Positions 11,410 to 23,510 of a stretch of DNA of 64,000 nt are shown piece after piece. How positions within the stretch are numbered: position 1 is the stretch's first letter; each line of letters opens with the position of its first letter. Source of the DNA: Capillidium heterosporum (taxonomy: Eukaryota > Entomophthoromycota > Entomophthoromycetes > Entomophthorales > Capillidiaceae); contig WBMQ01000007.1 in NCBI GenBank assembly GCA_016630905.1, positions 558,001 through 622,000 on the forward strand, in the 5' to 3' direction. Position numbers and translations under genes: made by a program. A model generated the notes under the pieces. It was not told the DNA's origin, did no database searches, and saw only the letters and a program-made list of their open reading frames with translations.

Positions 11410-12665
11410 ATTTTTTTGTTTGTAGGAATTCACTGTTCTGATTCGACAAAAAAGATTTCATTTTACTTGCTAGAAGTAAATAGAATGATCTGGAAGCTTA
11501 AAGCTTCTATTAATTTACAATTCCTTCCACCAAGCTACAGATTGAAGCAGCAAATCGCATCCCCTATTTTTGAGAATAAAAAGCTTAATTTAGGCAATTA
11601 AGATTTTCAGCATCTTTGTATAGCTTTTGTGGTGTTATTTTTCCTAGGAACGAATAAGGTTTGAAGACTGCGAACTGTGCACTAATCTATGGCTTGAATT
11701 GCAACCACAAAATCTTGGTAACAGCCAGAGTATTTTGTATATGTCCATATGCTCGAGTAATTATATAAAATATATGGGGTAGTTGTATAATTGATATATA
11801 TTTTTCGAGTTTTAACTTTACATCAAAACTATTCCACGATTCAGAGCTGCCTGCAGGATTCAGTGGCTTCTACTTCAAGGTAGAAGACTTTGAAATTCTA
11901 GATACAGAGAAGCTGTGTCGCTGCCTATATTAAAAACTATGATATTGTTCCTTATGCAAAGTAGCAACACTTTGATCTAATGAATACATTTATATTGTAT
12001 CTTTAACTATATCCTCAGAAAAATGTAATAAGTCACAATGATATTTGATGACATATAAGATATACGATTATATAAAAGTAAAAATAGAGAAAAATACATC
12101 AAAAGGCATTTCTTGTTCCAACCAAGACAATATGTCCTCACCAGATTATACTAGCTTGTACTTCCAATCTTATTACGATCAATTTATGAAGAGTTGTTAT
12201 ATTTGAAATGGCCAGGTTTTATTTTCATCTAATGGTAGGTTGATAATAGATCACTCAAACTTATTTAATACGCAAGTATACATCTTTAACTATCTACTCA
12301 TATTCAATATAAAGCATGGGATTTGATAAAGTGATTAGTAGGATGTTTTTTGTATTCTGTATTTATATTTCAAGTATAGCTTTCAGCACCTTTCATGATT
12401 CAACATTCGAAATATGAATAACAAGTCTTGAGTAATAGATGAGATAGAAGGATAGTGTGAATTGGGATTTTGAATATGTATTGTAATCGCTGCCTGCGCA
12501 TTCATTTCTAAAAGCAGTGCCTACTGGAGAAACTTTAATAAAAAATATAGTATCGCCTTCCCAAGTCTAAATAGCCGCTTACCCTTTTGACTGAAGGAGT
12601 ATAATAAAGGAACAATACCAGCTTTCATTTTCTTTCCACTCTTAACTTTAAAAACTAGCATTAAA
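11410..12665. other. Spacer with a TATA box and a 24-codon orphan frame
   Basis: No substantial gene. At 12132-12206 an ATG frame of 24 codons (MSSPDYTSLYFQSYYDQFMK...) has good coding character, and a TATATAAAAG lies about 55 bp upstream, as for real genes here. It may be the 5' end of a deleted gene or a very small gene. The rest is AT-rich with stops in all frames. Confidence 0.4.
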
Positions 12666-13925
12666 ATGATCAACCTATCCCAATTCCCACCCGAGGTACT
12701 AGAGATTGTTGTTGTTGAACTCAACTTTGAAGATTGGCTCGGCCTATCTCTACTCAACAAATACTTCCAACAATTGGCAACTCCATTCATCTTTAAAGAT
12801 ATCAGTAGACATGAATTTGGTAGGTTTATATATAGTTATGCTTTGGAAGATAAAGTAGAGATACTTATTTCCAAATACAACCGACACATCAAAAAAGTAT
12901 GGTTGGACAAAGAACGCTTCAATTTTTCGATAGAGCTTTTTACCAGCCTCAAAGATTGTCAGGAATTGATCGATAGGCACACGCACTTTATGGACCTTTC
13001 TGACCATGCTTTGCAATGCTACAAGCAACTAGAAAGTTACTCTATCGAACTGAAGGTCGATTGTTCAATTGGTGATCAGTTCCTCTCCAACTTGTCGAAC
13101 CTAAAACGGCTCTCAGTTAGCTGTAGGGATGAGGGTATTTTTCCAATCGGCAGGTACCATAGCCAAAATTTAACTCAGCTTTATCTCCATTGCAACAACC
13201 GTTCCTTCGAAGTGAATAGCTCATTATTTCAACATATTAAATCCAGCTTTCCCAATTTGAGAAGCTTGAGGGTTATGGGATCTTTGCCAAGTGCTCCAAA
13301 TGGTCCACTACCTATATTTGACCAAATAAGTGAACTTGATGTTTCTCTTTACGTCTTTACTCCAAAATGGTTGAATGATTACTATTCTGACTCAAAATTT
13401 TGGCCCAATCTTCGAAAATATACTGTATCGGTAGATACCTACGAGTACGACATCTTTCAAAACAACTGGAGCAACCTCATTGAGCTTTCGATCCAGATTA
13501 ACTGTCGTTCAAGCAACCCACTCAAACTGCCTGGGATGCCTAACCTGAAGCATTTGAGTATTCATTCTTTCGGCTCTTACATCGACTTCATACCACAATG
13601 TGTCTTCACACTCATCAACCTTAAACGTTTGGACTTAGGTGATGGGTTTTTATCCAAAGATTTCCAAAGCTTGCATCTTCCACAACTCCAAGTCTTTAAG
13701 GTTCGAGAGCTGTCCGACTTTACCTTGGACTTTGTAAAGTTTGTAGCTACGTTAACTAAGTGCCGTAGTATTACAGTTGGCTGTGAATCAGAGGTACGCA
13801 ACGAGGGTTTTGTTCCAGAGTGCTTGGGTGAGGTCACTTTTCCTAGTCTAATGTATTTAGACGCTAAGAGATGTCCCAAAGGATTCGAAGGGTGGATGAA
13901 GGAACGCTCTCCTTTACTTTTATAA
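12666..13925 (+). CDS. F-box protein with leucine-rich repeats
   Basis: Probable substrate receptor of an SCF ubiquitin ligase. The first 45 residues form an F-box (INLSQFPPEVLEIVVVEL, then LGLSLLNKYFQQLATPFIF), which would bind Skp1. The remaining roughly 370 residues are irregular leucine-rich repeats such as LSNLKRLSVS, FPNLRSLRVMG, WPNLRKYTV, MPNLKHLSI and LINLKRLDL, the expected substrate-binding arc. It is a single exon of 419 residues, intact from the ATG to the TAA at 13925. The substrate is unknown. Confidence 0.85.
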   Translation: MINLSQFPPEVLEIVVVELNFEDWLGLSLLNKYFQQLATPFIFKDISRHEFGRFIYSYALEDKVEILISKYNRHIKKVWLDKERFNFSIELFTSLKDCQELIDRHTHFMDLSDHALQCYKQLESYSIELKVDCSIGDQFLSNLSNLKRLSVSCRDEGIFPIGRYHSQNLTQLYLHCNNRSFEVNSSLFQHIKSSFPNLRSLRVMGSLPSAPNGPLPIFDQISELDVSLYVFTPKWLNDYYSDSKFWPNLRKYTVSVDTYEYDIFQNNWSNLIELSIQINCRSSNPLKLPGMPNLKHLSIHSFGSYIDFIPQCVFTLINLKRLDLGDGFLSKDFQSLHLPQLQVFKVRELSDFTLDFVKFVATLTKCRSITVGCESEVRNEGFVPECLGEVTFPSLMYLDAKRCPKGFEGWMKERSPLLL

Positions 13926-14386
13926 ACCTGTGCTTACTTTTAGTTTTTTAGTTATATTTTATACAGATATAGAATTACATATCTAGATTAGTATATCTAA
14001 CTTGAAGGTGATTCAAATCAACGTAGATAAATACTCGTACTATTTTTTGATAAAAATTTTGATAAAAAGATATTAATATATAAATGTGGAATATATAAAA
14101 GCTATATGTCTTGCTATTTGAATTGTAGGGTTCACTAATATTCAAAACTCCCATCTTTAACCTTCCAAGTGAATAAAGTTAATTTACGACTTTATTTATA
14201 AAACATGCATACCTATCTTACAAATAAACTTCTCAATCAATACAAATATGTGCCATTTCAATTGACTATCAAATCTCTAACTACTAAGCGAAATTTAGAC
14301 CTTGATAATTGGTCACCTTTAACAAAGCTTACTAAAATCACTTTGAGCAACAAGCTCACTTCCATTTCAAATCTAAACTGAAAGGG
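13926..14386. other. Gene-free spacer
   Basis: AT-rich, no coding frame seen. It contains a TATATAAAAG near 14090, about 290 bp before the next gene. Confidence 0.5.
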
Positions 14387-14904
14387 ATGGTTTGTAGTAA
14401 ATGTAAGTTATAGTAGATTTTATTTAATCAACTCAACAATTAAATTTAGGTGAGAAGAAGCTGGGTAAAGTTATTTGTCCCGACAAGTGGAAGGATGGTG
14501 CTCGAAACTCAGCAAGTAACTTTTATTTTTAAATGTTTTGTATTGAGCCCAACTAGTTGGAGTCGACCGTAAAATTAATGAAAACAAACTATTGACCAAA
14601 AAGACCAAATTCAAGTAAGGCTTTGTTGGATTATAATTTTACTTAATGGTATTTATAAAGATCGACCCCTTATGGTACCAAATGTAAACTTTGTAAGAAG
14701 AATGTCCATCAGGTTGGCTGCAACTACTGTCAAGGTATTACTTTTATTACAGCGATGTTTACTAACTCTCATTCTCAGATTGCTCCTATAAGAAAGGTAT
14801 GATATGATGTCCGCTTTAATTAATCTGTTTTAATAATAGGTTTATGTTCGATGTGTGGGGTTGTAATTTTAGACGTCAAGAACTATAAGCAATCTACAGT
14901 TTGA
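14387..14904 (+). CDS. CRIPT: CRIPT zinc-finger protein, five short exons
   Basis: Small cysteine-rich protein of about 100 residues, conserved across eukaryotes. In animals it was first found as a PSD-95 partner and was later linked to the minor spliceosome. Exons: 14387-14402; from 14450; from about 14563; from about 14660; and two short last exons ending at 14904. Joined they read MVCSKCEKKLGKVICPDKWK, DGARNSAIGVDRKINENK, then PYGTKCKLCKKNVHQVGCNY, CQDCSYKKGLCSMCGVVILD and VKNYKQSTV. Four CxxC pairs for zinc are present, as is the family-specific ending VKNYKQ. Every intron (GT-AG, about 40-50 nt) agrees in phase, so the gene looks intact. Because every exon is under 40 codons, it is easily overlooked. 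Confidence 0.9.
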
Positions 14905-15222
14905 TCAACTTGAATATGATTCCACTTAAAATCTTCAAATTTTGTTATGAAGCACCAAGTTTTCGTCCATATAGTTTAAATTTGGATAGAACTGTAGATG
15001 TGAAATAAATGTCATAACTTATTGGATATATTAAACTTTTTATGCTTTTCAATTTGTTATAAGTATTTAACTAAATCGTTAACAGTTTTAAAACATATGT
15101 ATATATATTATTTTCACACTAATTTTTCATGTTAGCTATACCTTAAAAGTATGAAGTATATTTTAAAAAGTGATCAGTATATAGTTTAATAAAGTTGCTC
15201 TTGTAGAATAGTAACCATAATA
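14905..15222. other. Gene-free spacer between convergent genes
   Basis: AT-rich 3' flanks of CRIPT and the DUF1295 gene; nothing coding was seen. Confidence 0.5.
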
Positions 15223-16170
15223 CTAAATTTCTTTCGATTTTGGTACACCAAATAGCCCCTTGAAAGTTGGAATGAATATAGGAACCTTATTTTGATACTC
15301 TTTATACGCATCGTACTTGGAGGTAGTGATCCTCTCGGTAAGCCAGGTGGATCCTTGAAATAACATTACCAGGAAAGCAGCAGGGAACAGATAGAAATGG
15401 GTGATATTAAAAACTCCAAGTACTTGTAGTCGTACATCATCAGCTAGGTAGCAGTAAGGCAAGTACCCGGAAGCTGCTACCAGCACCCATAGACTCTGTT
15501 CGGCAGCAAAGTTGGGATGTCTCGAATATTTAAACAATCCTTCCTTGCAAAACCCAACCGCTACTCGTTCAATTTCGTCTTTAGTTAGACGTTTGTTACT
15601 CTTTGACTTGAGTTTCAACTTATGGAAAGCGAACTGTTGGTTATCAGCTACAGCCTCCACTACCAAGAAAAACACAAATAAAATAGCTAAAACTAGATCG
15701 GATACAAACCATCGTAGATCGAATTGAAGATCTCCCTTAGTTTTTATCAATAGAACATTAAGGTAGATAGGTAATGTCAAGTCGAATAGCAAGTAGTTTT
15801 GGATGAAAGCTATAAATACCAAGTTGAACAATTGGAAAGCGACGTTTTGGAAACTTCCAAACATCTTAAAGAAATCTTTTACGTAAGCCCACCGGTAATC
15901 TTCCTCGGACAACCTATATCCCCCTTTGCGGTAGAAGTTGAAGGTTAGTCGCATACCCCAACCAATTATTAAAATAGTTTGGACTAGTAGGCGTAGTTTC
16001 AAGTAGGTAGGGATGGGAATCGTAGTCGATAGAAGTTGATAGAGGTAAATAATACAGTAAAAGGGAGGTAGTAGGGACCATAGTTTGTCTACCACCGAAT
16101 AATTGTCAAAGATTATGGAAATGGTGAAGGCTATGACGCTCGATATAAGAGGTAGGGCGAGTAGGTACAT
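15223..16170 (-). CDS. DUF1295 / steroid 5-alpha-reductase-like membrane protein
   Basis: Integral membrane protein of 315 residues in one exon. It has about six or seven hydrophobic segments, including the N-terminal LLALPLISSVIAFTI and LKLRLLVQTILIIGWGMRL. The C-terminal third has the family signature: FKYSRHPNFAAEQSLW, followed by a membrane segment, then GSTWLTERITTSKYDAY and a YQNKVPIFIP ending. These match DUF1295, related to NADPH-dependent sterol and steroid reductases and to isoprenylcysteine methyltransferases. The substrate is unknown; lipid reduction in the ER is an inference from relatives. Confidence 0.85.
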   Translation of the reverse strand: MYLLALPLISSVIAFTISIIFDNYSVVDKLWSLLPPFYCIIYLYQLLSTTIPIPTYLKLRLLVQTILIIGWGMRLTFNFYRKGGYRLSEEDYRWAYVKDFFKMFGSFQNVAFQLFNLVFIAFIQNYLLFDLTLPIYLNVLLIKTKGDLQFDLRWFVSDLVLAILFVFFLVVEAVADNQQFAFHKLKLKSKSNKRLTKDEIERVAVGFCKEGLFKYSRHPNFAAEQSLWVLVAASGYLPYCYLADDVRLQVLGVFNITHFYLFPAAFLVMLFQGSTWLTERITTSKYDAYKEYQNKVPIFIPTFKGLFGVPKSKEI

Positions 16171-16929
16171 ACTATTAATTTAAAGTTGTATATAGTAACA
16201 GGGTGTGAGGAAAAGGTTTTGAAATTGACTGGTAAAATAAAAATCAGTAAAAGGAGGATGTATCTTTGTCACTTTTGATCAAGATCAGAAAAGGTAGGTT
16301 GAACGATCGGCTGTCACGTAAGCTTTCTAAAGCTTGACCAATAGAGAGGAGAGATAAGTGATACAACAATGGGCTTAAGATATACTCTGTAAAAGGGTAT
16401 CGGCTTTTGTTCAGTAGTTTCAAGATTGAGTAAACTAGGGAAAGTCATCTTGTTGAAGGTTGGCAGCTTCCTATAGCAGTATGGAAGATAAGTTAATGAG
16501 TCTTAAGCTATTAAATAAATAGGGCTATATATTCAAAGTACTTTCAGCCTGAAATTGGCTTGGTGGTATATAATTGGATATCGATTTGTCCTCAATTATA
16601 CATTAAATTTTTGAATGCTTATTAAGTTTTAAGTCTATACACAACTAAATAATGTATATATATAGCTATACATATATTAAAATAACATTTTATTTTATAT
16701 ATAATTGAACTAGCAATAAATATTAGCTTTATAACAACAGTATATACATTCTAACTAGATACACTACCTCAACTCTAGCACTGCAACATCTAATATGCAA
16801 TATTGACGAACTTCATAGCCTTTCGCAAGGCATGCATCAATATGTAATACTCTAACTCGGTACTATTGTTTTCTAATCCTGTGATATCATCAAAGTTATA
16901 CCTAAATAGATCATCAAACTTCAATTCCT

Positions 16930-19165
16930 GGTCCTGCATGAAGGACTAGAGTCGACTGTGATGCGATAAACACGCCTGGTAGTAGATGAGGTCACTAGTT
17001 GGGCTTGGTGTACCTACGAACCGACCCTTTAGACCAGTTTCCAGCTTGTAAATTTCCACCATGATGATGTTTAAATCCAGCCCTTTGTCAAATTTAAAAA
17101 GCATCCGCGTTTTGAGCTTGATATTTAGAACTTCGATTGCGTTGGTTACAGTTGTGATAGTAGATTTAGTGGTTGTAAGATTTAAGGATATATATTTTAG
17201 CATATGAAAAGTTACTCGGCCAAGAAGGCTTTGATTGATTTGATGCTGGGAGATATCAGCCGCGAAGTCAGGGGGAACTAGAAATCTAGAGCTTTAATAA
17301 CGCTAGCTTGAAATTGATTGTGGTGTAATATTTGTCAAGCATCCGCCAATTTACAGTCGCGTGGTTCACCTTATCACAGACAAGCTTGACAAGAGAGAAT
17401 CCGGTAGCGTTCAAGTAGATTTTTATAAGGAGCAGTCTGTGAGAACTGGAGTTTATATGATTTAGAGCTTTTATGATAGACTTTATGCATCTTGGTTGAA
17501 ATACCGGACTCCTTTATCAGGATTTATAGGACATTAGATTGGGAGGTGTGGCTAGATTATTGAGTGAAGTAGATTAGAAATACATTTACCAGTTGAAGAA
17601 GGTAATAATCAACCCAATCTCATGGTTAGGGATCCTGTTGAAGTCCTGGTACTTTGACAACTTTTTAGACAGTGTCTTTTCCAGCATAAATAAAGGTTTT
17701 CCGAGCTTAAAGTATAGTTAGTTGGGGGTTGTAATATAAAGTACTTTATGTTAAAAATGACTTCTCCACGATGGTTGTTCATATGATTTAGCCTATACCA
17801 ACTTAGTATATGTCGACAAGAATAACTTTATCCTTTAAGTAACTTTTGAGTAAGCTTATCGGTATTGTAATTTCTTCAACTTAAAGGTAAAGCAAGATAG
17901 GTTTAAATTTTCAAAATGTATATATTGTTAGGATTATTAAAAGGAGGCGACATATTGGAGTCTATTTACAGTTTTATATTCTCGCTTGAAGTCAATGCCA
18001 GCATTTATAACAACAGTTTAATAACTGGGTGGTGGATTGGATAAATACTATTTCTAGAATGGTACTATGATCGTTCACTCCTATAGTATTTGTATCAACC
18101 CATAACTAGTCAATATAGTTAGAATATGATCCAGTTTCTTGAATGATTGGTGAGACGATTTAAATGACTTGAAGAAAAATGTTAGCAACTTGCATATCTG
18201 GTTGGAGGTTATAAATTGAAATTGATACTCACTAGTAGAACATTGGAAGCCTTTATGTGGAAGTAATGTATTCGAGAATAAGCCATATTCATTAATAACT
18301 TTCAGGAAAAATAAATCTTTGGAACATACAAGTTGCTACTACAACTACTTTGAGTGTTCTTATTGGACATAGTATTTTTCGATGTTGAAAATCGGTGCTT
18401 TCGTGAGTACTCGGGGGTTGTAAATTGAGATGATTATGAACTGTAGCGATTAGTTCTAAGAGTGCTTACAGAATCAAAACATCTTGATTGAGGTGGTAAC
18501 CGATTGCTTTTAAGAAGACGCTATATTTTACTATTAATTTGGAGGTACTGAAGGTTGTTAGGTAATTCCAAACATCTGGTTCTGTTTTGAATTAAATTAT
18601 TTGGATTAGAACGTAGAATATTAAATTTGTTGGTAAATATCGGGTCAAACAAACTGAATAGACAGGGCTTTTTTGAATGTGTTGTGGAAAGCAGGTGAAG
18701 TATAGCTAGAAGTCAGCATCTATATCGCCTTAATGGAATAAATTAATAACGGCAAACTCAGTAATTCTTTTTATTGGCAAAAGTTGAACGGGTATTTCCT
18801 GTAGTGATCATTCTAAAATATTTTATTATTCTTTTACTAAACTACTTTTAAATGTAAACTTAATACCAGTATCGGCTGCAATATGATCCAGCACATTTAT
18901 TGCGAAAACATTCAATAACATCCGGATACCCTCAATTTTATACAAGATTAAGTAGGTCGATGTATCAGTATACTTAGCTATCTGCATGCCAACTGGGTAA
19001 GAGTATTTTTTGATAAATTCTATGGTACCATCATTGAAAAGTATACTACAAGGGTATTCTTGACTACTAGGAGCTTTTCTTTTGGAATTGGAGGCTGAAC
19101 ATTCATTTAAACTCTTGATAAAGTATATAACGAGGTTTTCAATTTGTGTAAAGAATTAACTATTC
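16930..19165 (-). pseudogene. Unassigned minus-strand gene remnant(s), several open segments
   Basis: Segments with coding character lie in order on the minus strand but do not join into one clean gene. An open frame at about 19160-18830 includes NLVIYFIKSLNECSASNSKRK and IEGIRMLLNVFAINVLDHIA. Near 18420-18360 it reads NPRVLTKAPIFNIEKYYV. Near 17700-17590 it reads GKPLFMLEKTLSKKL and IPNHEIGLIITFFNW, running into an intron-like GTAAATG. The last frame is about 17290-16946, with VPPDFAADISQHQINQSLL and GRVTFHMLKYISLNL. Stops interrupt the stretches between. It could be a decayed multi-exon gene of about 500 residues or two adjacent remnants. No family was recognised; a fungal regulatory protein is only a guess. 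Confidence 0.35.
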
Positions 19166-19871
19166 GACTATTAATAAGTATACTTTTTTTACGATTTCCT
19201 AAATATGAACAAAAATATCTATAACTATGAATATTATATTATCTATTTTTCGTTTTATCAAATCGATAAGGGCTAAATTAATATTCATTAAAATACATTC
19301 TTACATGGCTGTTAGGTTTTCAAAATTTCATTTTGCAAAGTAAAATCCCAAGAGATTAGTAACTAATTTATATAAATGCTTTATCGTTTTCCAAACAAAT
19401 GCAAAATATCATTTACATATTGGGTAGTGGCTTTTACTTATACTTATATTAATTCAAGCATATATTTACTTTTTTGCATACACTCCATAGCATATAGATT
19501 TCTAAAGTGTATAGCATTGATTGGTAACCTTGTGAGCAACCAACAAAATATTCGGTAGTTGCCTTCAAGGAGATAGGGCTATAACCTGACGCATATAAAC
19601 AAAGTAATTAATGGATGCTATATCTTAAATACATTATATACAGATGTATGATTCTACAAGTATAATCAGCAGTATATATATAACATAATTAAATTCAAAA
19701 CAAGTATAATAATGTAGGGGTATTTTTGTTATATTGTGCTATCCTTTGTTGGCATATCTAGTCCACTAATGTTAAAACAACTGCACTTAAGAACTAGTAT
19801 TCAAATACAAATATAAACTTATAAATATACAGCTACTCAAAACACACTTATATTAAAGTATTTAAGGCGAC
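19166..19871. other. Gene-free spacer
   Basis: Very AT-rich. No supportable gene; the one plus-strand frame of 60 codons (19376-19558) lacks coding character. Confidence 0.45.
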
Positions 19872-22124
19872 TTACAAACTGCTGATGATACCTTTGATAA
19901 TCGTCAAGACGGCAATGGCACCTGGGTCGGGTACATCGGCATCAATGAGACGTTGAGGGTTCAGGTAGGACGATCTACCCAGCTTGGGGATTAGCTTCCT
20001 AGTGCCATCCACCGAAACCTCCGTCTTGGCAATAGCTTGTGGCAACTCCGAAATATCGTTGATAGCCAAGAAGGCGTCAGCGAAAGAACCAATACCATCA
20101 ACCAAAGTACGATCACCTACACGAGCTGGGGTATGCTGGTACAAGGTGTCGATACCAGTCTATTTAGCACCATTGGTTAATAAAAGTAAAAAGTGCAAAT
20201 TAGATTACTTTTAGGATAGTCTGCCAGGATTGGAGGCTAGATGTTTCCTGGACCTTGGTTAGACCTTTAACTAAACCTAGGATGAAGATGCTAGAGTAAA
20301 AAGTAGATCAGCACTTAGTTGTAAGAAATAACATACCGGAATAAAGCACCCGAACTCCCGCCCATAGCAGTATCCAAAGCCCGAACGATGCCTAAAAGTA
20401 ACTGACTAGTCTGTTCAGGACTCAAATTTCCTTGAGTTCCATCGGGCTTCTGGTCGATTGGGTTGAGAGTTTCCAAAACAGCTAATGAGTAAAGTGGAGT
20501 TAGCTCTATAATTTTATCTAAAGTCAGAGTTACCTTTGGAGGCTGACTGCATAGTCAGACCACAATCTCCATCGCCACTGATCTCGTCGTAGCTGGTGAT
20601 ACGGTCAACCTGGGCCAACAAATCTTGGCAACCTTTACCGATGGCATAGCGGATGGACTCCGACTTGGGATCTAAATTCAAGACATTCAATAAATTTTCA
20701 ATGATATTAAATTTACCTTCCAAAACCTGGTTGAATAGCTTTTCATCTTCGGTAAGTTCATTGACTTTGTTACCAGCTTGGCTCCTAGAGTTCAAAGCGG
20801 CTTGGATCTGCGACTTTGTGATAACGTTGGCACCGTTCCAAGCAGGTACTTGTACGTCAAGAGTCAAAGCCTTCAACCACAGTTCCTTTTTATCATGGGG
20901 TAAAGTTAATCCAGTTACCGAAAAGCCGTGCATGTTGAGCGACGTCATGAAAGTTCCGACGATAACCAATTCGGGTACGATACCGTGGTTAGCTATATAC
21001 AATAAAATATGCGTCCGTAAGTTTGAAATATAATTCAAGTACTACCTAACCATTCGATAACCTCCTTCGTTATGACGCCTTCCTCCAGCTTTGAAGTTCC
21101 ACCCAGGTTGTTAATAAAGACTACTTGGCCAAACTCCGAGTTTAAATTGAAACCGCGACCTTCAATCTTGGCATCAGTCATGCGCTTCAGCACTTTGTCT
21201 ACTAGAACGTTACACTTGTCCCAGGGTAAAGTCTCGTACCCCGGTTCGTTATGGATGCCTAAACCAAACTCGATATGGGTTTTAGTAGCCGATTCGCTTC
21301 GCTGGTAGTGGTCAGCTGGGACTTGGCAACGGTCCAACGAGATCCCAATCGTTCCTAAATTATTGATAACTTGACGAACTTCGTTGGCTACTGTTTCAAG
21401 GTCATGGCTGTAGATGTAAAAATAAATAAAAATAGTTTAAACCATAATCAATACTTCAACTCGGCTAGACCACCGGCAATCTTATGAACTAGGACGGTAC
21501 CAGCCAAACCTCTCCTCCCAACCAAACTACCGTCACCTTCAATACCTACATCGTCATCTACGACGACCATTTCCACCTTAGCTTGGGGATCCTTAGCTTT
21601 GATCAACTCCATAGCTAAGCCAAAGTTCAAAAGATCGCCCGTGTACTTCTTTACAATCATTAAGGAGCCTTTGCTGGACAGACTAGCTTGCAACCCCGAA
21701 AAAATCTGGTGTACCGAAGGGGAGGCAAACACGTACCCGTTGACGGCACTGGTAAGCATACCTCGTCCGACTAAGGAGCTGTGCGAGGGTTCATGGCCAG
21801 AACCTCCACCTGAAACTAAAGTTACCTTGTCCTGCTTGATAGCTTCGATGTCGCTACGAATTATTACTAATTTGGAGTTAATAAAATATCTATCTTGATA
21901 AATACCATTGGTTTCGGTCAACAAGTTGACATTTGGGTTGGAAAAGGTTAAGCCAGCTAAACTGTCTTTGACGATCTATTTTCAAAAATTGTAAGGAAAT
22001 GTAAGTATGAGCAGGTTACCTCGGAAGCATCGTTCATAAAGTGGTTGGTAGGTTGTTTATCTACAAATATAAATGGTTCTCTTGAGTTTATAGCCTACAT
22101 GAATATATGCTTACCACTAGACAT
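19872..22124 (-). CDS. DAK1: Dihydroxyacetone (glycerone) kinase, multi-exon
   Basis: Phosphorylates dihydroxyacetone with ATP, removing the toxic triose and feeding glycolysis. The start is ATG at 22124 in a 10-nt first exon; exon 2 is 22020-22060, and exon 3 (about 21476-21975) holds most of the DhaK domain. That domain shows VSGGGSGHEPSHSSLVGRGM, then FASPSVHQIFSGLQA and KKYTGDLLNFGLAMELIK. GIHNEPGYETL and VVFINNLGGTSKLE follow. The C-terminal DhaL domain carries SGDGDCGLTM and GRSSYLNPQRLIDADVPDPG, with the Asp cluster that binds Mg-ATP. The total is about 590 residues, normal for the fungal ATP-dependent two-domain enzyme. Several 40-60 nt introns interrupt it, and no lesion was found. 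Confidence 0.95.
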
Positions 22125-23510
22125 CTTGGTTGTGCTGACCTGCTACTATTTACTGTTGAACTAAAAATGAAAAGTGGAAACTGGGCTTGGTTGACGTTTT
22201 GTATTGAAATTTTCGAGCTTGGGTTTTTGGTAGACGTAACTTATCCTTAGTTGAGATGACCCGTCAAATTTCCAAATGGATTTTGAGTGCGAGCAACTCT
22301 CAAATAGAAAGTTGGTATAAAAAATATCTGTCATTTGCATTGATGACAAAGGCAATATATTAAACTTGGAATGTACAACAGTGCGTGTACTTAAAAGTCT
22401 ATTGAAGGCTGTGCCATTTAATAGACTCTATAGATATATGAAAGGCATAAATGGTTCGAGTAGGAGTTTTTATAAGGTTAGCTGATGAGAAGCTAAAAAG
22501 TCAAAAGCAAGGAACAATTGCTTTAAGTGTAAACAAGTGCTGTGGGCGATCTTTAGCCAAGCCGAGTTCTAAGTGTTTAGAATGTATCGTGTAAATGATG
22601 CTGTTTCAATACATTCTTATATTTATGTGTATACGAGGATTAAGTTTAATGTACTTACGTATTTATACTCTATATCATCTAATAAAGTGTTTTGGTAATA
22701 GGTCTATTAAGATATATCAGCCAGAGCTTATACCATAAGAAAATGAATATGGTGTCCAAATATGCCTTTTTAGAATATAACTTGAGTTGAATAAACTAAA
22801 AAGGTATATAATTTATGTTTTTTGCAAGTATAAGTATATTATAGTAAGTGTCTATAGAGTATAAAAGATTGTTGATATAATTCCTGTAAACTGACACCTT
22901 TTTGAGCAATTTTCAAGATGCTTGAATATTTGAATCAGAGTTGTTTTAGCCAGTATCTTTTTTGCTATAGACTTAGAGACAATAGAAATGCATAAGGGAA
23001 CATAATTATATAGATGCTATCTTATCTATTTTAAATGTAGTTGGTATTAAAAGAGTTGAAGTAGTCGCGAACTAAAAATATATATTGTCCAAACTACATA
23101 AAAAGTGGCTTAAGTGTGGTTGCTTGATTCTTTATTTAAAGTTAGGATAGTACTACTTTCAATTTAGAAGGTAAATGTTTGTTTAGATGCACTGAACTAT
23201 CAAAAGTAGAGAAGCTATAATCCAGACTAGGGTAGTACTTTAGCCATGCTTTTAATATCACTACGAAGCTGTTCCTAGCTGGAAGCTAGCCAACTTCTCG
23301 ATTGAAAACTAAATGCCTTGTTTGTACATCTTTCCAGCTCCAATCCTTTAGCTCAAAACATATCTTTCACTAGATATCCATAGTAGCCAATGATTGGTCC
23401 CAAAAGCTGGAAATCTCAAAATCTCAATAGCCAAATTTTATACAGCTGATTAAAATTTTGACTTAAGGGCTAATAAACCGTTCTTTTCAAAGCCCTCTAC
23501 TCTATACAAT
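22125..23510. other. Spacer between divergent genes
   Basis: About 1.4 kb between the start of the dihydroxyacetone kinase and that of eS25. No coding frame, RNA gene or repeat was recognised. The last 200 bp, with several CT-rich runs, is presumably the ribosomal-protein promoter (inference). Confidence 0.5.

Noticed and set aside
11390-11450. Possible heat shock elements upstream of HSP90
   Set aside because: GAA and TTC triplets are present (GGAAACGATTCC on the minus strand, a GAATTC further up) but not at the 5-bp spacing of a true element.
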